A DNA stretch of 64,000 nucleotides from Ensifer adhaerens (GTDB lineage: Bacteria > Pseudomonadota > Alphaproteobacteria > Rhizobiales > Rhizobiaceae). Position 1 is the first letter of the stretch; the number at the start of each line of letters is the position of its first letter. The DNA lies in contig NZ_LAZS01000006.1 of assembly GCF_002007205.1 (NCBI RefSeq), forward strand, positions 1 to 64,000, written 5' to 3'. Below the pieces are notes generated by a model. It worked only from the letters and a program-made list of their open reading frames with translations, did no database searches and was not told the origin of the DNA. The position numbers were made by a program, and so were the translations under genes. Positions 39,831 to 48,283 of the stretch are shown here, one piece after another.

Positions 39831-40277
39831 ATGTGGTTTCTCATCAAGGCGACATTCTGGTTTTCGCTGGTGCTGGTGTTGCTGCCGTTCCTCGACCCTT
39901 CGAGCACGCAGAAACTCGAACATGCCCCGAAGGTAGAGCTCGGCGACACCTTCTTCGCCGCCAATGAGGCGTTCCAATACATCAGCGCCATCTGCATCCA
40001 GAAGCCGGATGTCTGCGAGAAGGGTGCAGAAACCTTCGTCGCCCTCGGTCACCGGGCCCGCGAAGGCGCCCGCATCGCCTACGAGTTCCTCGATACCCAG
40101 TTTGCCGAGACCGACGCCACGATGCCGGACGCCAAGGTCAAGACCGGTACGGTCACGCCGGCCGCCGATGTGGCGGCTCCGGCTACCGAGGTCAGCACCA
40201 TCGACTCCGAACCCGTCTTCAAGCGCACGCCGGTTCCGGAAAAGCGCCTCGATCCCAAGGCCGTGGTTATCCAGTAA
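39831..40277 (+). CDS. DUF5330 domain-containing protein
   Basis: The product has 148 residues from MWFLIKATFWFSLVLVLLPF, a signal-anchor. The segment VELGDTFFAANEAFQYISAI, then CIQKPDVCEKGAETFVALGH (two cysteines), is the DUF5330 signature as I remember it. The tail is Pro/Ala-rich with low complexity. It probably faces the periplasm. Function is unknown. A GAAGGA site lies upstream of the ATG. A textbook terminator follows at 40340. Confidence 0.75.
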   Translation: MWFLIKATFWFSLVLVLLPFLDPSSTQKLEHAPKVELGDTFFAANEAFQYISAICIQKPDVCEKGAETFVALGHRAREGARIAYEFLDTQFAETDATMPDAKVKTGTVTPAADVAAPATEVSTIDSEPVFKRTPVPEKRLDPKAVVIQ

Positions 40278-40339
40278 TCGCGCCCGGCACCCCACAGATA
40301 CCGATTGACTGACTGCCTGACTTGCCGTCCTGTTACGGC

Positions 40340-40379
40340 CGCCGCGAGGATCCCATCCCCTCGCGGCGTTTTCTTTTTT
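40340..40379 (+). terminator. Intrinsic terminator after the DUF5330 gene
   Basis: CGCCGCGAGG (40340-40349) pairs perfectly with CCTCGCGGCG (40359-40368) around a nine-base loop, followed at once by TTTTCTTTTTT. This is the clearest intrinsic terminator in the window. Confidence 0.92.
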
Positions 40380-40463
40380 GGCACGCAACCGCTGATTTTC
40401 AGGCGACACAGCCACACGCAAGCCCTGGCTGCTTAGGTCCGCCGCACCAAGCGGAGGCGGACG

Positions 40464-41192
40464 ATGCAGATTTATGGGCTTTTCTCGAACGCCGGCGTGA
40501 TGCGCCCGGCGGCATCCGGCGCCACCCTCGGCGGCGATGCAATGGGAGGCGACAGCAAGAGCCCGGCCTCGACCGCCCTGCTTCTCGGCACCGGCGACGA
40601 AAGCGCCGCGAACCGGGCTGCCGCAGCCAAGAAGAAGCTCGACGAAATCAAGGAGCAGCTCCGCATGCTCCGGTTCTTCGCGTCGGATCCGGAAACGCTT
40701 GCAAGGCTCGCCAAGCAGCTTGCCCAACAGCTGGGCACCGCCGCCCAGCAATTGGCGGGCGCCGGTGGCGGGGGAGCTGCAAGCGGCGGCGCATCCGCCT
40801 CGGCGGCTGCCGCAGCTACGGTGCTTGCCAACGCCGGCAGCGCGCAAGCGGATGCGGGCAGCGCGCAAACCGATGCCCCCGCGGCTGACAGCGAGGCTGA
40901 GCCCCCTTCGGGACCGACAAGCTTTGCCGAGCGCGCCTATCGCGAGTTCGGCGCCGATGATGGCCATTCCGATCCCGCAGCGAAAGTGGCGGCCGAACTC
41001 AAATCCGTTGCCGAACAACTGAAGCAACTGCTGCGTAAGGCGGAGCAGGATTTGCGCGCCAAGGGATCCGGGCGTCAGGCCGATGAGGCGCGGGCCGCCG
41101 GCCAGACGCTTTCGGCCGCCACCGGTAACATCGAGGGGGCCGGTGGAAGCGCAATCGCTTCCCTGAGCGTCCCGACAAGCATTTCGGTCTGA
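40464..41192 (+). CDS. Ala-rich hypothetical protein with helical core
   Basis: The product has 242 residues. GGAGG lies about seven bases before the ATG. The chain has a helical segment with KKLDEIKEQLRMLRFFASDP, a low-complexity Ala/Gly/Ser stretch, a short tandem repeat GSAQADAGSAQTDA, and a second helical segment EQLKQLLRKAEQDLRAKG. No signal peptide or membrane segment is visible. The N-terminal MQIYGLFSNAGVMRPA and the lysine-rich helix suggest a secreted or cell-division type small protein, but I do not recognise the family. Confidence 0.65.
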   Translation: MQIYGLFSNAGVMRPAASGATLGGDAMGGDSKSPASTALLLGTGDESAANRAAAAKKKLDEIKEQLRMLRFFASDPETLARLAKQLAQQLGTAAQQLAGAGGGGAASGGASASAAAAATVLANAGSAQADAGSAQTDAPAADSEAEPPSGPTSFAERAYREFGADDGHSDPAAKVAAELKSVAEQLKQLLRKAEQDLRAKGSGRQADEARAAGQTLSAATGNIEGAGGSAIASLSVPTSISV

Positions 41193-41370
41193 CCAGGGGA
41201 TACGGAAGCCGCCGCCTCTCCCGCGCATTTGCCGGTTCTCAACGGCCCTGCCATCGCCTATATGAAGGCTGAAAGCCCGAACGCCTGAAGGCAAAGGGCA
41301 GGAACAGGGATGATTTTGTTCGCCGCAGGGATCGGCGGGCTTATAATCTCCCGACGAATGGACCGGACCC

Positions 41371-41793
41371 ATGACGACGCTCGACCAGATCATCGATGAT
41401 TTCGCCTTCCTTGAGGAATGGGAGGATCGCTATCGCTACGTGATCGAGCTCGGCAAGGTGCTGCCGGAGATGCCAGAAGCCAAGCGCACCCAGGAAAACA
41501 AGGTTCAGGGCTGCGCGAGCCAGGTCTGGCTCGTCACCAATGCGGCCGGCAATCCCGAGGACCCCGTCCTTAACTTCGAAGGCGAGTCCGACGCCCATAT
41601 CGTGCGCGGGCTCGTCGCGATCGTGCTTGCCATCTACTCCGGCAAGCATGCCTCCGATATCGCCCGGATCGATGCGATCGACACCTTCGGCAAGATCGGC
41701 CTGATCGAGCACCTGTCGACCCAACGCGCCAACGGCCTGCGCTCGATGATCCGCCGCATCAAGAACGAGGCGGAGCTTCGCCTGGCGGCCTGA
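41371..41793 (+). CDS. sufE: Fe-S cluster assembly sulfur acceptor SufE
   Basis: The product has 140 residues. The sulfur-accepting Cys lies near residue 48 in NKVQGCASQVWLV, after the family stretch EWEDRYRYVIELGKVLPEMP. SufE takes sulfur from the cysteine desulfurase SufS and passes it to the SufBCD scaffold. The desulfurase genes are not in the window. It converges with a LysR gene. Confidence 0.93.
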   Translation: MTTLDQIIDDFAFLEEWEDRYRYVIELGKVLPEMPEAKRTQENKVQGCASQVWLVTNAAGNPEDPVLNFEGESDAHIVRGLVAIVLAIYSGKHASDIARIDAIDTFGKIGLIEHLSTQRANGLRSMIRRIKNEAELRLAA

Positions 41794-41815
41794 GACGCAG
41801 GCATTGCCGAGCATC

Positions 41816-41832
41816 GCGCGTTCAAGACGCGC
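41816..41832. terminator. Short hairpin between convergent sufE and LysR genes
   Basis: GCGCGT (41816-41821) pairs with ACGCGC (41827-41832) around five bases, between the two convergent stop codons. No strong U-tract is present. Confidence 0.4.
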
Positions 41833-41838
41833 AACCCT

Positions 41839-42774
41839 TCACGGCATGTCTTCTTCCGCTGGGTGGGCGACCATGTCCGATATCACGGCGTCCTTCCAAC
41901 GGCTGGTCAGAAAATCAATCAATGCCCGGGCCGCCGGCCCCATGGGGCGGGAGGGACAGACACAATAGACGCCCGTCTCCTTTCCCGTCCAATGGGGGAG
42001 TATCTGAACCAATTTGCCGCTCCGGATCGATGCGGCCATGGTCACTTCAGAATGAAAGGCGATGCCTTGGCCATCGACAGCGAGCTGATGGACGGCGTCT
42101 CCGTTGTCGGCACGCATCCTCCCGCGCGGCCGAAAGGACCGTTCTCCGGTCGGGCCGAACAGGCGCCAGACCTCACCATCATGGTTTGCCGTCGACACGA
42201 CGCATTCGTACCGCTTGAGTTCATCGATCTCCGCGGGATCACCATGTGTTTCGAGATAGGCCGGCGAGGCCACGAGAATTCGGCGGTTGCCGAGAAGTTT
42301 GCGCGCGATCAAGCCCGAGTCCTGGAGGTTGCCAATACGGATTGCCACCGTGACCCCCTCAGCGACGAGGTCGACGTACCGGTCGGTCATGAGGAGGTCG
42401 AGCCGCAGTTGCGGGTAAGCGGCCAGGAACGCCGACAGATATGGCACGACGTGATTGCGGCCGAATGAGACGGATACGCTAAGCTTGAGCGTACCGGTCG
42501 GCAGGTCCTGTTCATTGCGAGCCCGTAGCTGCGCGTGATGCAATTGCTCCAATGCCGCGGCGCAGTCGCTGAAATAGCGCTTCCCCGCATCCGTCAGGGA
42601 CATTGCCCGCGTCGTGCGGTTGATCAACAAAACACCGATCTGTTGCTCCAGTGCCTTGACGAGCCGGCTGACTGAGGAAGGCGTCATGTTGAGATCGAGT
42701 GCCGCCTTTGCGAAGCTCTGGTGCTTGACCACAGCGACGAAGGCCTGCACCAGATGCAGAGACGGCCCGTCCAT
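41839..42774 (-). CDS. LysR-family transcriptional regulator
   Basis: The product has 311 residues: an N-terminal helix-turn-helix (FAKAALDLNMTPSSVSRLVK, then LEQQIGVLLINRTTRAMSLT) and a substrate-binding domain of the CrgA/AaeR kind (GTLKLSVSVSFGRNHVVPYL, GVTVAIRIGNLQDSGLIARK). It is divergently placed relative to the isocitrate lyase-like gene, the usual arrangement for a LysR regulator and its target. A perfect 12-base palindrome lies in the 93-base gap. Confidence 0.9.
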   Translation of the reverse strand: MDGPSLHLVQAFVAVVKHQSFAKAALDLNMTPSSVSRLVKALEQQIGVLLINRTTRAMSLTDAGKRYFSDCAAALEQLHHAQLRARNEQDLPTGTLKLSVSVSFGRNHVVPYLSAFLAAYPQLRLDLLMTDRYVDLVAEGVTVAIRIGNLQDSGLIARKLLGNRRILVASPAYLETHGDPAEIDELKRYECVVSTANHDGEVWRLFGPTGERSFRPRGRMRADNGDAVHQLAVDGQGIAFHSEVTMAASIRSGKLVQILPHWTGKETGVYCVCPSRPMGPAARALIDFLTSRWKDAVISDMVAHPAEEDMP

Positions 42775-42826
42775 TGCTTCCCCTCCGGAATGAATGCCTG
42801 AAAATCCTAGCTATTATCTTTAGATC

Positions 42827-42838
42827 TCGCAATTGCGA
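42827..42838. promoter_or_regulatory. Palindrome between LysR and isocitrate lyase-like genes
   Basis: TCGCAATTGCGA is a perfect 12-base palindrome, about 30 bases before the lyase-like start and 53 bases from the LysR start. Its T-N10-A ends are close to the LysR T-N11-A pattern. Confidence 0.45.
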
Positions 42839-42867
42839 CGAGCTGCTTTCTTCGAATGGAGGTCACC

Positions 42868-43671
42868 TTGAGCAGCAACGACAACGCCGCAATGTTCCAC
42901 GCGCTTCATCACCAAGCTGAGCCGTTGCGGCTGCCCAATGCCTGGGATGCCGGCAGCGCGCTTCTGATCGAGCGGCTCGGCGCCCGCGCCATCGCGACGA
43001 CCAGCGCCGGCGTGGCATGGTCACTTGGTTATCGAGACGGCGACGCCCTTCCGCTGGATCGGCACCTGGCAAGCGTTGCGGCAATCGCCCGTGTCATCCG
43101 TGTCCCGCTCAGCGTCGACATTGAATCGGGCTACACCGACGATGCGGCGGAGATGGCCCGGACGACCGCTCGTTTCATCGAAGCCGGTGCGGTCGGGTTC
43201 AACATTCAGGATGGCGCCGGCACGCCGGATCTGCTCTGCCGCAAGATCGAGCAGGCCCGAGAGACGGCGGAGCGGCTTGGCATCGGACTCTATATCAATG
43301 CGCGCACGGACGTTTACGCGCGAGCGCTTGCACCCGCTGGCGACCGTGTAAAGGAGGTGCTCGCCCGCGCCAGGCAGTACCGGGACGCGGGGGCCGACGG
43401 CCTCTTCGTGCTCGGGGTGACCGATCGGACCGAAATTCGTGAAATCGCAAAAGGCACCGAACTGCTGCTGAACGTCATTGCCTGGCCCGGCTTGCCTGCC
43501 GCCACTGAACTATCCGCGCTTGGTGTAACTCGGATCAGTGTCGGGTCATGGATTTCCCAGACGTTGTGGATGCAGACGTCGACGTTGGTGACGAGCTTCC
43601 TCGCCGACGGGCGGTCCGAGGCGCTTTTTGAGCACGCGACGCCATATCCGGAGATCAATGCATATTTTTGA
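42868..43671 (+). CDS. Isocitrate lyase/PEP mutase family enzyme
   Basis: The product has 267 residues. Motifs of the family are present: RLPNAWDAGSALLIERLGAR near the start, LSVDIESGYTDDAAEMART (metal-binding Asp), the GFNIQDGAG loop and LYINARTDVYAR. The KKCGH motif of true isocitrate lyases is absent, so it is a carboxyphosphonoenolpyruvate mutase/methylisocitrate lyase-like C-C or P-C bond enzyme of unknown substrate. I prefer the TTG start at 42868 because GGAGGT lies four bases before it; the ATG at 42856 lies upstream of that site and has no ribosome-binding sequence of its own. Confidence 0.83.
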   Translation: MSSNDNAAMFHALHHQAEPLRLPNAWDAGSALLIERLGARAIATTSAGVAWSLGYRDGDALPLDRHLASVAAIARVIRVPLSVDIESGYTDDAAEMARTTARFIEAGAVGFNIQDGAGTPDLLCRKIEQARETAERLGIGLYINARTDVYARALAPAGDRVKEVLARARQYRDAGADGLFVLGVTDRTEIREIAKGTELLLNVIAWPGLPAATELSALGVTRISVGSWISQTLWMQTSTLVTSFLADGRSEALFEHATPYPEINAYF

Positions 43672-43778
43672 GCCACGTTCGATGCGCCCACGCATCTTAC
43701 TCAGAAGCCAAAGGCGGCCATGATACGTTGAGGTGATGCATCTTTTTGTGCGGGCGCCCGCGGACGAGGCGGCTGAAA

Positions 43779-43812
43779 CACAATGGCCGGGCTCACGGGC
43801 CCGGCCATTGTG
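43779..43812. terminator. Strong bidirectional hairpin
   Basis: CACAATGGCCGGGC (43779-43792) pairs perfectly with GCCCGGCCATTGTG (43799-43812) around six bases. It lies between the convergent lyase-like and mucR genes and should stop transcription from both sides. Confidence 0.8.
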
Positions 43813-43879
43813 ATTGAATTTCCCGCCCACGGCCAAGCAACCACCACGGGCTGCCCGCATCCTCAGCGGGAGGGTGAGC

Positions 43880-44311
43880 TCATTTGCCGCGACGCTTGCG
43901 GCGCTGACCGAGACCCATTTCCTTGGCGAGACGCGAACGTGCTTCCGCATAGGCGGGCGCGACCATCGGGTAGTCGGTCGGCAGGTCCCACTTCTCGCGG
44001 TACTCTTCCGGCGACAGATTGTGGTGGGTCATCAGGTGGCGCTTCAGCGACTTGAAGGTACCACCGCATTCGAGGCAGGTGATCTGGTCGTCCTGGACGG
44101 ACTTGCGAACCGACACGGCCGGCTTCGGCTTTTCAACGGGAATGACGACCGGCGCCGGGGCTGCCGTGTTGTTCAGCGCCGAATGCACATCTGCGATCAG
44201 CGTGGGAAGCTCGGCGACAGGAACCACGTGATTGCTGACGTAGGCGGCAACAATTTCCGCCGTCAGTTCAACCAGAAGTTCATGGCTCGCGCCAAGCGCT
44301 GTTTCAGTCAT
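43880..44311 (-). CDS. mucR: MucR/Ros-family zinc-finger regulator
   Basis: The product has 143 residues. The prokaryotic C2H2 finger is clear: [19 protein letters not shown], with Cys-x2-Cys-x9-His. The C-terminus [20 protein letters not shown] and the basic tail RRKRRGK are typical of MucR. It is an AT-rich-DNA binding regulator of exopolysaccharide, motility and quorum-sensing genes, and is autoregulated. The 400 bases upstream are unusually AT-rich, as expected for its own operator region. Confidence 0.93.
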   Translation of the reverse strand: MTETALGASHELLVELTAEIVAAYVSNHVVPVAELPTLIADVHSALNNTAAPAPVVIPVEKPKPAVSVRKSVQDDQITCLECGGTFKSLKRHLMTHHNLSPEEYREKWDLPTDYPMVAPAYAEARSRLAKEMGLGQRRKRRGK

Positions 44312-44713
44312 TTCTTTCTCCTATCGGACTTCAGCACAACCCGAAACGACGTTTCGGGGGAGGAACGCTTGCAAGCGCCGTCAGGAAGCCTTGGCTGCCT
44401 TGGGATAGACCATCAACGCGACAAGGAGAAACGCCTGCCGCGATATCAAGAGCTGGAAATTTGATTACGAAACCTGCTGCCGATTAACCGGTGACGACCG
44501 AACTCTCAAAGCAACAATCAGCATTCACAACTCAAGCTGGAATTTCAGTTCAAAGTATTTTCCACGACGACACTTTACATTTACTCGATTAACATCGATG
44601 CGCGAAAAGTCCAAACATAAATTTGACGACGCTTAGCAACTTTATCTCCAAATTGCTAAAATGGCCACACTCGATCGTAAAGTCCTGAAATACAGTTTCA
44701 GAACTGTGATCGA
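44312..44713. promoter_or_regulatory. AT-rich leader upstream of mucR
   Basis: This 402-base gap between mucR and the end of the mrp operon is clearly AT-richer than its surroundings (44450-44700). A hairpin CTGAAA (44685-44690)/TTTCAG (44696-44701) lies just after the mrpG stop and may end that operon. MucR-type proteins bind AT-rich sites, so autoregulation here is likely; no specific site is assigned. Confidence 0.5.
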
Positions 44714-45073
44714 TCAGTCGCGACGCGGCTCTTCCTTTTGTGGAAGCTGATCTATGACTGACAGCTTAGCCAGCCTGTAACCTGCCTGATGTGCGGCTTT
44801 TGCCAAGAGATGAGCCGAGATCGGCGCAGTCAGAACGAAGAAAAAGAAGCCTGCGAGGGCGCGAATCAAAATGGCCGCATCGAGAGAATGCACGCCCGCG
44901 GCCAGAAGCAATAGGCCCGATCCGATCGTACCGGCCTTGGAGGCCGCATGCATGCGCGTGTAAAGATCAGGAAAGCGGATAATGCCGATCGCCGCCAGCA
45001 GCGAAAATGTCGCACCGACGACCAACAGGACGGCGACCAGCAGGGCGACGGCAATCTCGAGGACCGGGTTCAT
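44714..45073 (-). CDS. mrpG: Mrp/Pha cation-proton antiporter subunit G
   Basis: The product has 119 residues with three membrane segments and the MrpG signature [20 protein letters not shown]. It is the last gene of a seven-gene unit on the minus strand. The start overlaps the mrpF stop by four bases. A longer open frame upstream reads through mrpF and mrpE sequence and is not the gene. Confidence 0.92.
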   Translation of the reverse strand: MNPVLEIAVALLVAVLLVVGATFSLLAAIGIIRFPDLYTRMHAASKAGTIGSGLLLLAAGVHSLDAAILIRALAGFFFFVLTAPISAHLLAKAAHQAGYRLAKLSVIDQLPQKEEPRRD

Positions 45074-45447
45074 CGGCGCCCTCCCTTGCGCTTGCGATGC
45101 GCGGCCCTCGGCGCCGACACGCGCCTGGCCTCGGTCGCGCCCCTTTCGACGGCCGCCCGCTCCGGCGACAGGCCGCGCGCCAGCACGAAGCGGGCAAAGG
45201 CGACCGTCGCCAGGAAGCCGACAAGACCGAGCGCGATGGCAATGTCGATATAGAGGTTGAAGCCGGTGCGGATCGCCACGACGGCAATGAGGCCGATGGC
45301 GATCGCCACCAGCATATCGAGGCCGAGTACCCTGTCGGGCAACGTCGGGCCGCGAATGATGCGCCAGACCGTCATCAGAAGCGCTGCGGACAGAACGACC
45401 AGCGCGAAGCCGGTGGCAAGGACGAGGATTTGCGCCGAGAGGTTCAT
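45070..45447 (-). CDS. mrpF: Mrp/Pha antiporter subunit F
   Basis: The product has 125 residues with three membrane segments and the MrpF motif [21 protein letters not shown] basic tail ends HRKRKGGRR, longer than in many homologues. Both ends overlap the neighbouring genes by four bases, indicating coupled translation. Confidence 0.92.
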   Translation of the reverse strand: MNLSAQILVLATGFALVVLSAALLMTVWRIIRGPTLPDRVLGLDMLVAIAIGLIAVVAIRTGFNLYIDIAIALGLVGFLATVAFARFVLARGLSPERAAVERGATEARRVSAPRAAHRKRKGGRR

Positions 45448-45920
45448 TCGAAGGCCTCCTTGATCCGGCGCTCGAAGCCATTGGCGATGTCGCGCCTGAG
45501 GCCACCCGGATCGGCGCAATCGAGCGCATGGACATAGAGCGTCCGGCGATCGTCGGAGACATCGACCGACAGCGTTCCGGGCGTCAGCGTGATGAGATTG
45601 GCCAGCAGTGCGATTTCGAAATCGCTCTTGACCGTCAGCGGATAGGCGAAGATGCCGGGCTTCAACACCATCTTCGGCTGAATGACCAGCAAGGCGACCT
45701 TGGTCGCCGAGATCGCCAGTTCCTTGAAGAACAGCGCCGTCAGCAGGAACAGCTTGATCGGGCGCACCGGGTAGGCGACAGGCTGAAGCTCGCGCCGGAT
45801 CAGAAAGAGCGACAGGGCTCCGACGGCAAAACCGAGGATCAGGTTGGCGGGCGAGAAGCTGGCGCTGATTGCGCCCCAGATCGCCGTGAAAACCAGGTTG
45901 ATGGTCAGGAACTTGGTCAC
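45444..45920 (-). CDS. mrpE: Mrp/Pha antiporter subunit E
   Basis: The product has 158 residues with a GTG start coupled to the end of mrpD. Membrane segments near the N-terminus are followed by [20 protein letters not shown] and the conserved [16 protein letters not shown] block of MrpE. It is required for assembly of the hetero-oligomeric antiporter. Confidence 0.93.
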   Translation of the reverse strand: MTKFLTINLVFTAIWGAISASFSPANLILGFAVGALSLFLIRRELQPVAYPVRPIKLFLLTALFFKELAISATKVALLVIQPKMVLKPGIFAYPLTVKSDFEIALLANLITLTPGTLSVDVSDDRRTLYVHALDCADPGGLRRDIANGFERRIKEAFE

Positions 45921-47479
45921 GGGGCACCTCCCGGGAAGACCGAGTTCAGGTACGCCGATGGTTCGGCGAGGCCTGCGGCGGCGTTCTGAACCACGGAAAG
46001 CAGCGGCTCGGGATAAAGGCCGATCGCCAGCGCCAGCACGGTCAAGGCGGTAACAGGCAGAAAGGCCGCTGGCGAGATCGTCGCGGACGCAGATCCCCCG
46101 CCCCCGGAAGCCGCATCGCGCCAATAGGCGAGCAGGAAGAAGCGTCCGGTGACGACAGTCGTCAAGAAACCGGTCAGAAGCAGAACCGCTGCCAGCCACC
46201 AGGCGCCGATATCAAGCGCCGCCTTGACCAGCATCACCTTCGGCCAGAAGCCGGAGAACGGCGGCAGGCCGGACACGGCGAAGGCGAGCATGAGCGACAG
46301 CGCCGCAAAACCGGCGTGACGGCGATAGAGACCCGCCAGCGAGACAAGCGAGAAGCTGCCGCCGAGTCTGGCCGCAACACCCGACGCGAGGTAAAGCGCG
46401 GTCATGACGAGCATCGAATGCAGGGCATAGAAGATCGCGCCGCCAATGCCGCCCGGACCACCGACCGCGACCCCGGCAAGGATCGAGCCGATGCCGGAGA
46501 CCACGAGATAGCCGAGCATGCGGCGGAAATCCGATTGCGCCAGTGCCCCGAAGACACCGACGAGCATGGTCAGCGCGCCGGCAAGGGCGATCACGAAGCT
46601 CAATTCCTCGCGCTCCGCCGGCAGCAGCATCACGGTTACGCGAATGAGCGCATAGATCCCGACCTTCGTGAGCAGGCCGGCAAAGAGCGCCGACACGACA
46701 ACGCGGGGCGTATGATAGGACGCCGGCAGCCAGAAATTCACCGGGAAGGCGGCGGCCTTCATCCCGAAGGCGAGCACGAACAGCGCCGTCAGCGTCATCA
46801 GCGGCGCCGTGCCGGCCAGACCCTCCGACTTGCGGGCAATGTCGGCCATGTTGAGCGTGCCGAAGCTCGCATAGAGATAGCCGGTCGTGATCAGAAACAG
46901 GGTGGTCGCAACGAGGTTGAGGAAGCCGTATTTCACCGCGCCATCGATCTGCTCGCGCTCGGAGCCGAGCACGATCAGGCCGAAGGACGAGATCAGCAGC
47001 ACCTCGAACCAGACGTAGAGGTTGAAGATGTCGCCGGTCAGGAACGCGCCCGAGACACCGGCCATCAACAGCATCAGGAACGGATAGAAGCCGTAGCGCC
47101 GACCGCTGTCGTTGATATCGGCGAGCGAATAGATACAGCCGGCAAGCGCAACGACGGAAGCGGTGAGCGCAAAGAGCGCGCCGGTCAGATCGACGGTGAA
47201 GGCGATGCCGAAGGGCGGCAGCCAGCGCCCCATGACCATCGTTACCGGTCCGCTTGCGAGCACGTGCCGCAGCAGCAGAATGTCGATGACGACGAGGCCG
47301 GCAAGGCCAAGCACGGCGATCGGCGGATGCCAGTCGATCTTGCGGCGCAGCATCACGAGCAGCGCGCCGATCGCGAGGCACCAGGCAACCGGCAGGATTA
47401 CCAGCCAGTCGGCAGATGCGACGGGCTCGAGCACGAGTGCTGCGGAAAGGTCTGCGGGGGGAGAGGTTGTAGCGGCCAT
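45917..47479 (-). CDS. mrpD: Mrp/Pha antiporter subunit D
   Basis: The product has 520 residues with about fourteen membrane segments. It is related to NADH dehydrogenase ND2/ND4/ND5 subunits and carries the conserved lysine-containing segments ([40 protein letters not shown]) of the proton-conducting family. The start [12 protein letters not shown] lies seven bases after the mrpC stop. Confidence 0.94.
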   Translation of the reverse strand: MAATTSPPADLSAALVLEPVASADWLVILPVAWCLAIGALLVMLRRKIDWHPPIAVLGLAGLVVIDILLLRHVLASGPVTMVMGRWLPPFGIAFTVDLTGALFALTASVVALAGCIYSLADINDSGRRYGFYPFLMLLMAGVSGAFLTGDIFNLYVWFEVLLISSFGLIVLGSEREQIDGAVKYGFLNLVATTLFLITTGYLYASFGTLNMADIARKSEGLAGTAPLMTLTALFVLAFGMKAAAFPVNFWLPASYHTPRVVVSALFAGLLTKVGIYALIRVTVMLLPAEREELSFVIALAGALTMLVGVFGALAQSDFRRMLGYLVVSGIGSILAGVAVGGPGGIGGAIFYALHSMLVMTALYLASGVAARLGGSFSLVSLAGLYRRHAGFAALSLMLAFAVSGLPPFSGFWPKVMLVKAALDIGAWWLAAVLLLTGFLTTVVTGRFFLLAYWRDAASGGGGSASATISPAAFLPVTALTVLALAIGLYPEPLLSVVQNAAAGLAEPSAYLNSVFPGGAP

Positions 47480-47486
47480 GGGTCGG

Positions 47487-47867
47487 TCAGTATCCAAGCG
47501 GCGGAGCCGGCTCGTCCTTCGGCTCGGCAACGCGCATCTCGTCGGTATTGTCGGTTTGCAGCGCCTCGTAGGCGCGCCAGGCAAGAACCAGCAGGAAGGC
47601 GAAGAAGGAGAAGGAGATGACGATCGCCGTCAGGATCAGCGCCTGCGGCAGGGCGTTGGCGGCCGGGCCGACAAGCGCATCCTGGTCGCCGGGAACGACC
47701 GGTGGCACGCCGCGCGTCAGTCGTCCGCCGGTAAAGATCAGAAGGTTGACAGCATTGCCGAGGATGGCAACGCCAAGCAGCACGCGGATGATGTACTTCG
47801 ACAGAAGCAGATAGACGGCGACGGTGAAGAAGATACCGACAAGCAGGGCGAACCAGGCTTCCATCAT
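47487..47867 (-). CDS. mrpC: Mrp/Pha antiporter subunit C
   Basis: The product has 126 residues. Three membrane segments and the NuoK-like pattern ([39 protein letters not shown]) identify MrpC. The start ATG overlaps the mrpB stop in the form ATGA and is preceded by GGGAGGGG. Confidence 0.94.
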   Translation of the reverse strand: MMEAWFALLVGIFFTVAVYLLLSKYIIRVLLGVAILGNAVNLLIFTGGRLTRGVPPVVPGDQDALVGPAANALPQALILTAIVISFSFFAFLLVLAWRAYEALQTDNTDEMRVAEPKDEPAPPLGY

Positions 47868-48283
47868 TCCCCTCCCCGCTCTTCGAGCGAAAGGGCGATC
47901 GAACTGATCGCGCCGACGACCACGAGATAGACACCGCAATCGAACAGCGTCACCGTCGACAGCGGCACCTCGAGGCCCAGCACCGAAGGATAGATCCAGA
48001 GACCGGTCATGAAGGGTACGCGGGCGGCGATCGAGATCAGGCCGGCGACCGTCGCTGCAAGGAGGCCGGCTCCGGCAATCGCCATCGGGTGGAAATAGAT
48101 CGCACGACGCACCGTCTCGACGCCGCAGGCGATGCCGTAGATCGCCAGTGCCGACACCGCGATCAGGCCGCCGATGAAGCCGCCGCCGGGCTCGTTGTGA
48201 CCGCGCAGCAGGACGAAGATCGAAAACAGCACCATCAGGCTCGTCAGGAACGGCGCGACGGCACGGAAGATCACCGAGTTCAT
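47864..48283 (-). CDS. mrpB: Mrp/Pha antiporter subunit B
   Basis: The product has 139 residues with four membrane segments and the conserved [18 protein letters not shown] motif of MrpB. As a separate gene it places the operon in the seven-gene class, unlike operons in which A and B are fused. It is coupled to mrpA and mrpC by four-base overlaps. Confidence 0.94.
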   Translation of the reverse strand: MNSVIFRAVAPFLTSLMVLFSIFVLLRGHNEPGGGFIGGLIAVSALAIYGIACGVETVRRAIYFHPMAIAGAGLLAATVAGLISIAARVPFMTGLWIYPSVLGLEVPLSTVTLFDCGVYLVVVGAISSIALSLEERGGE

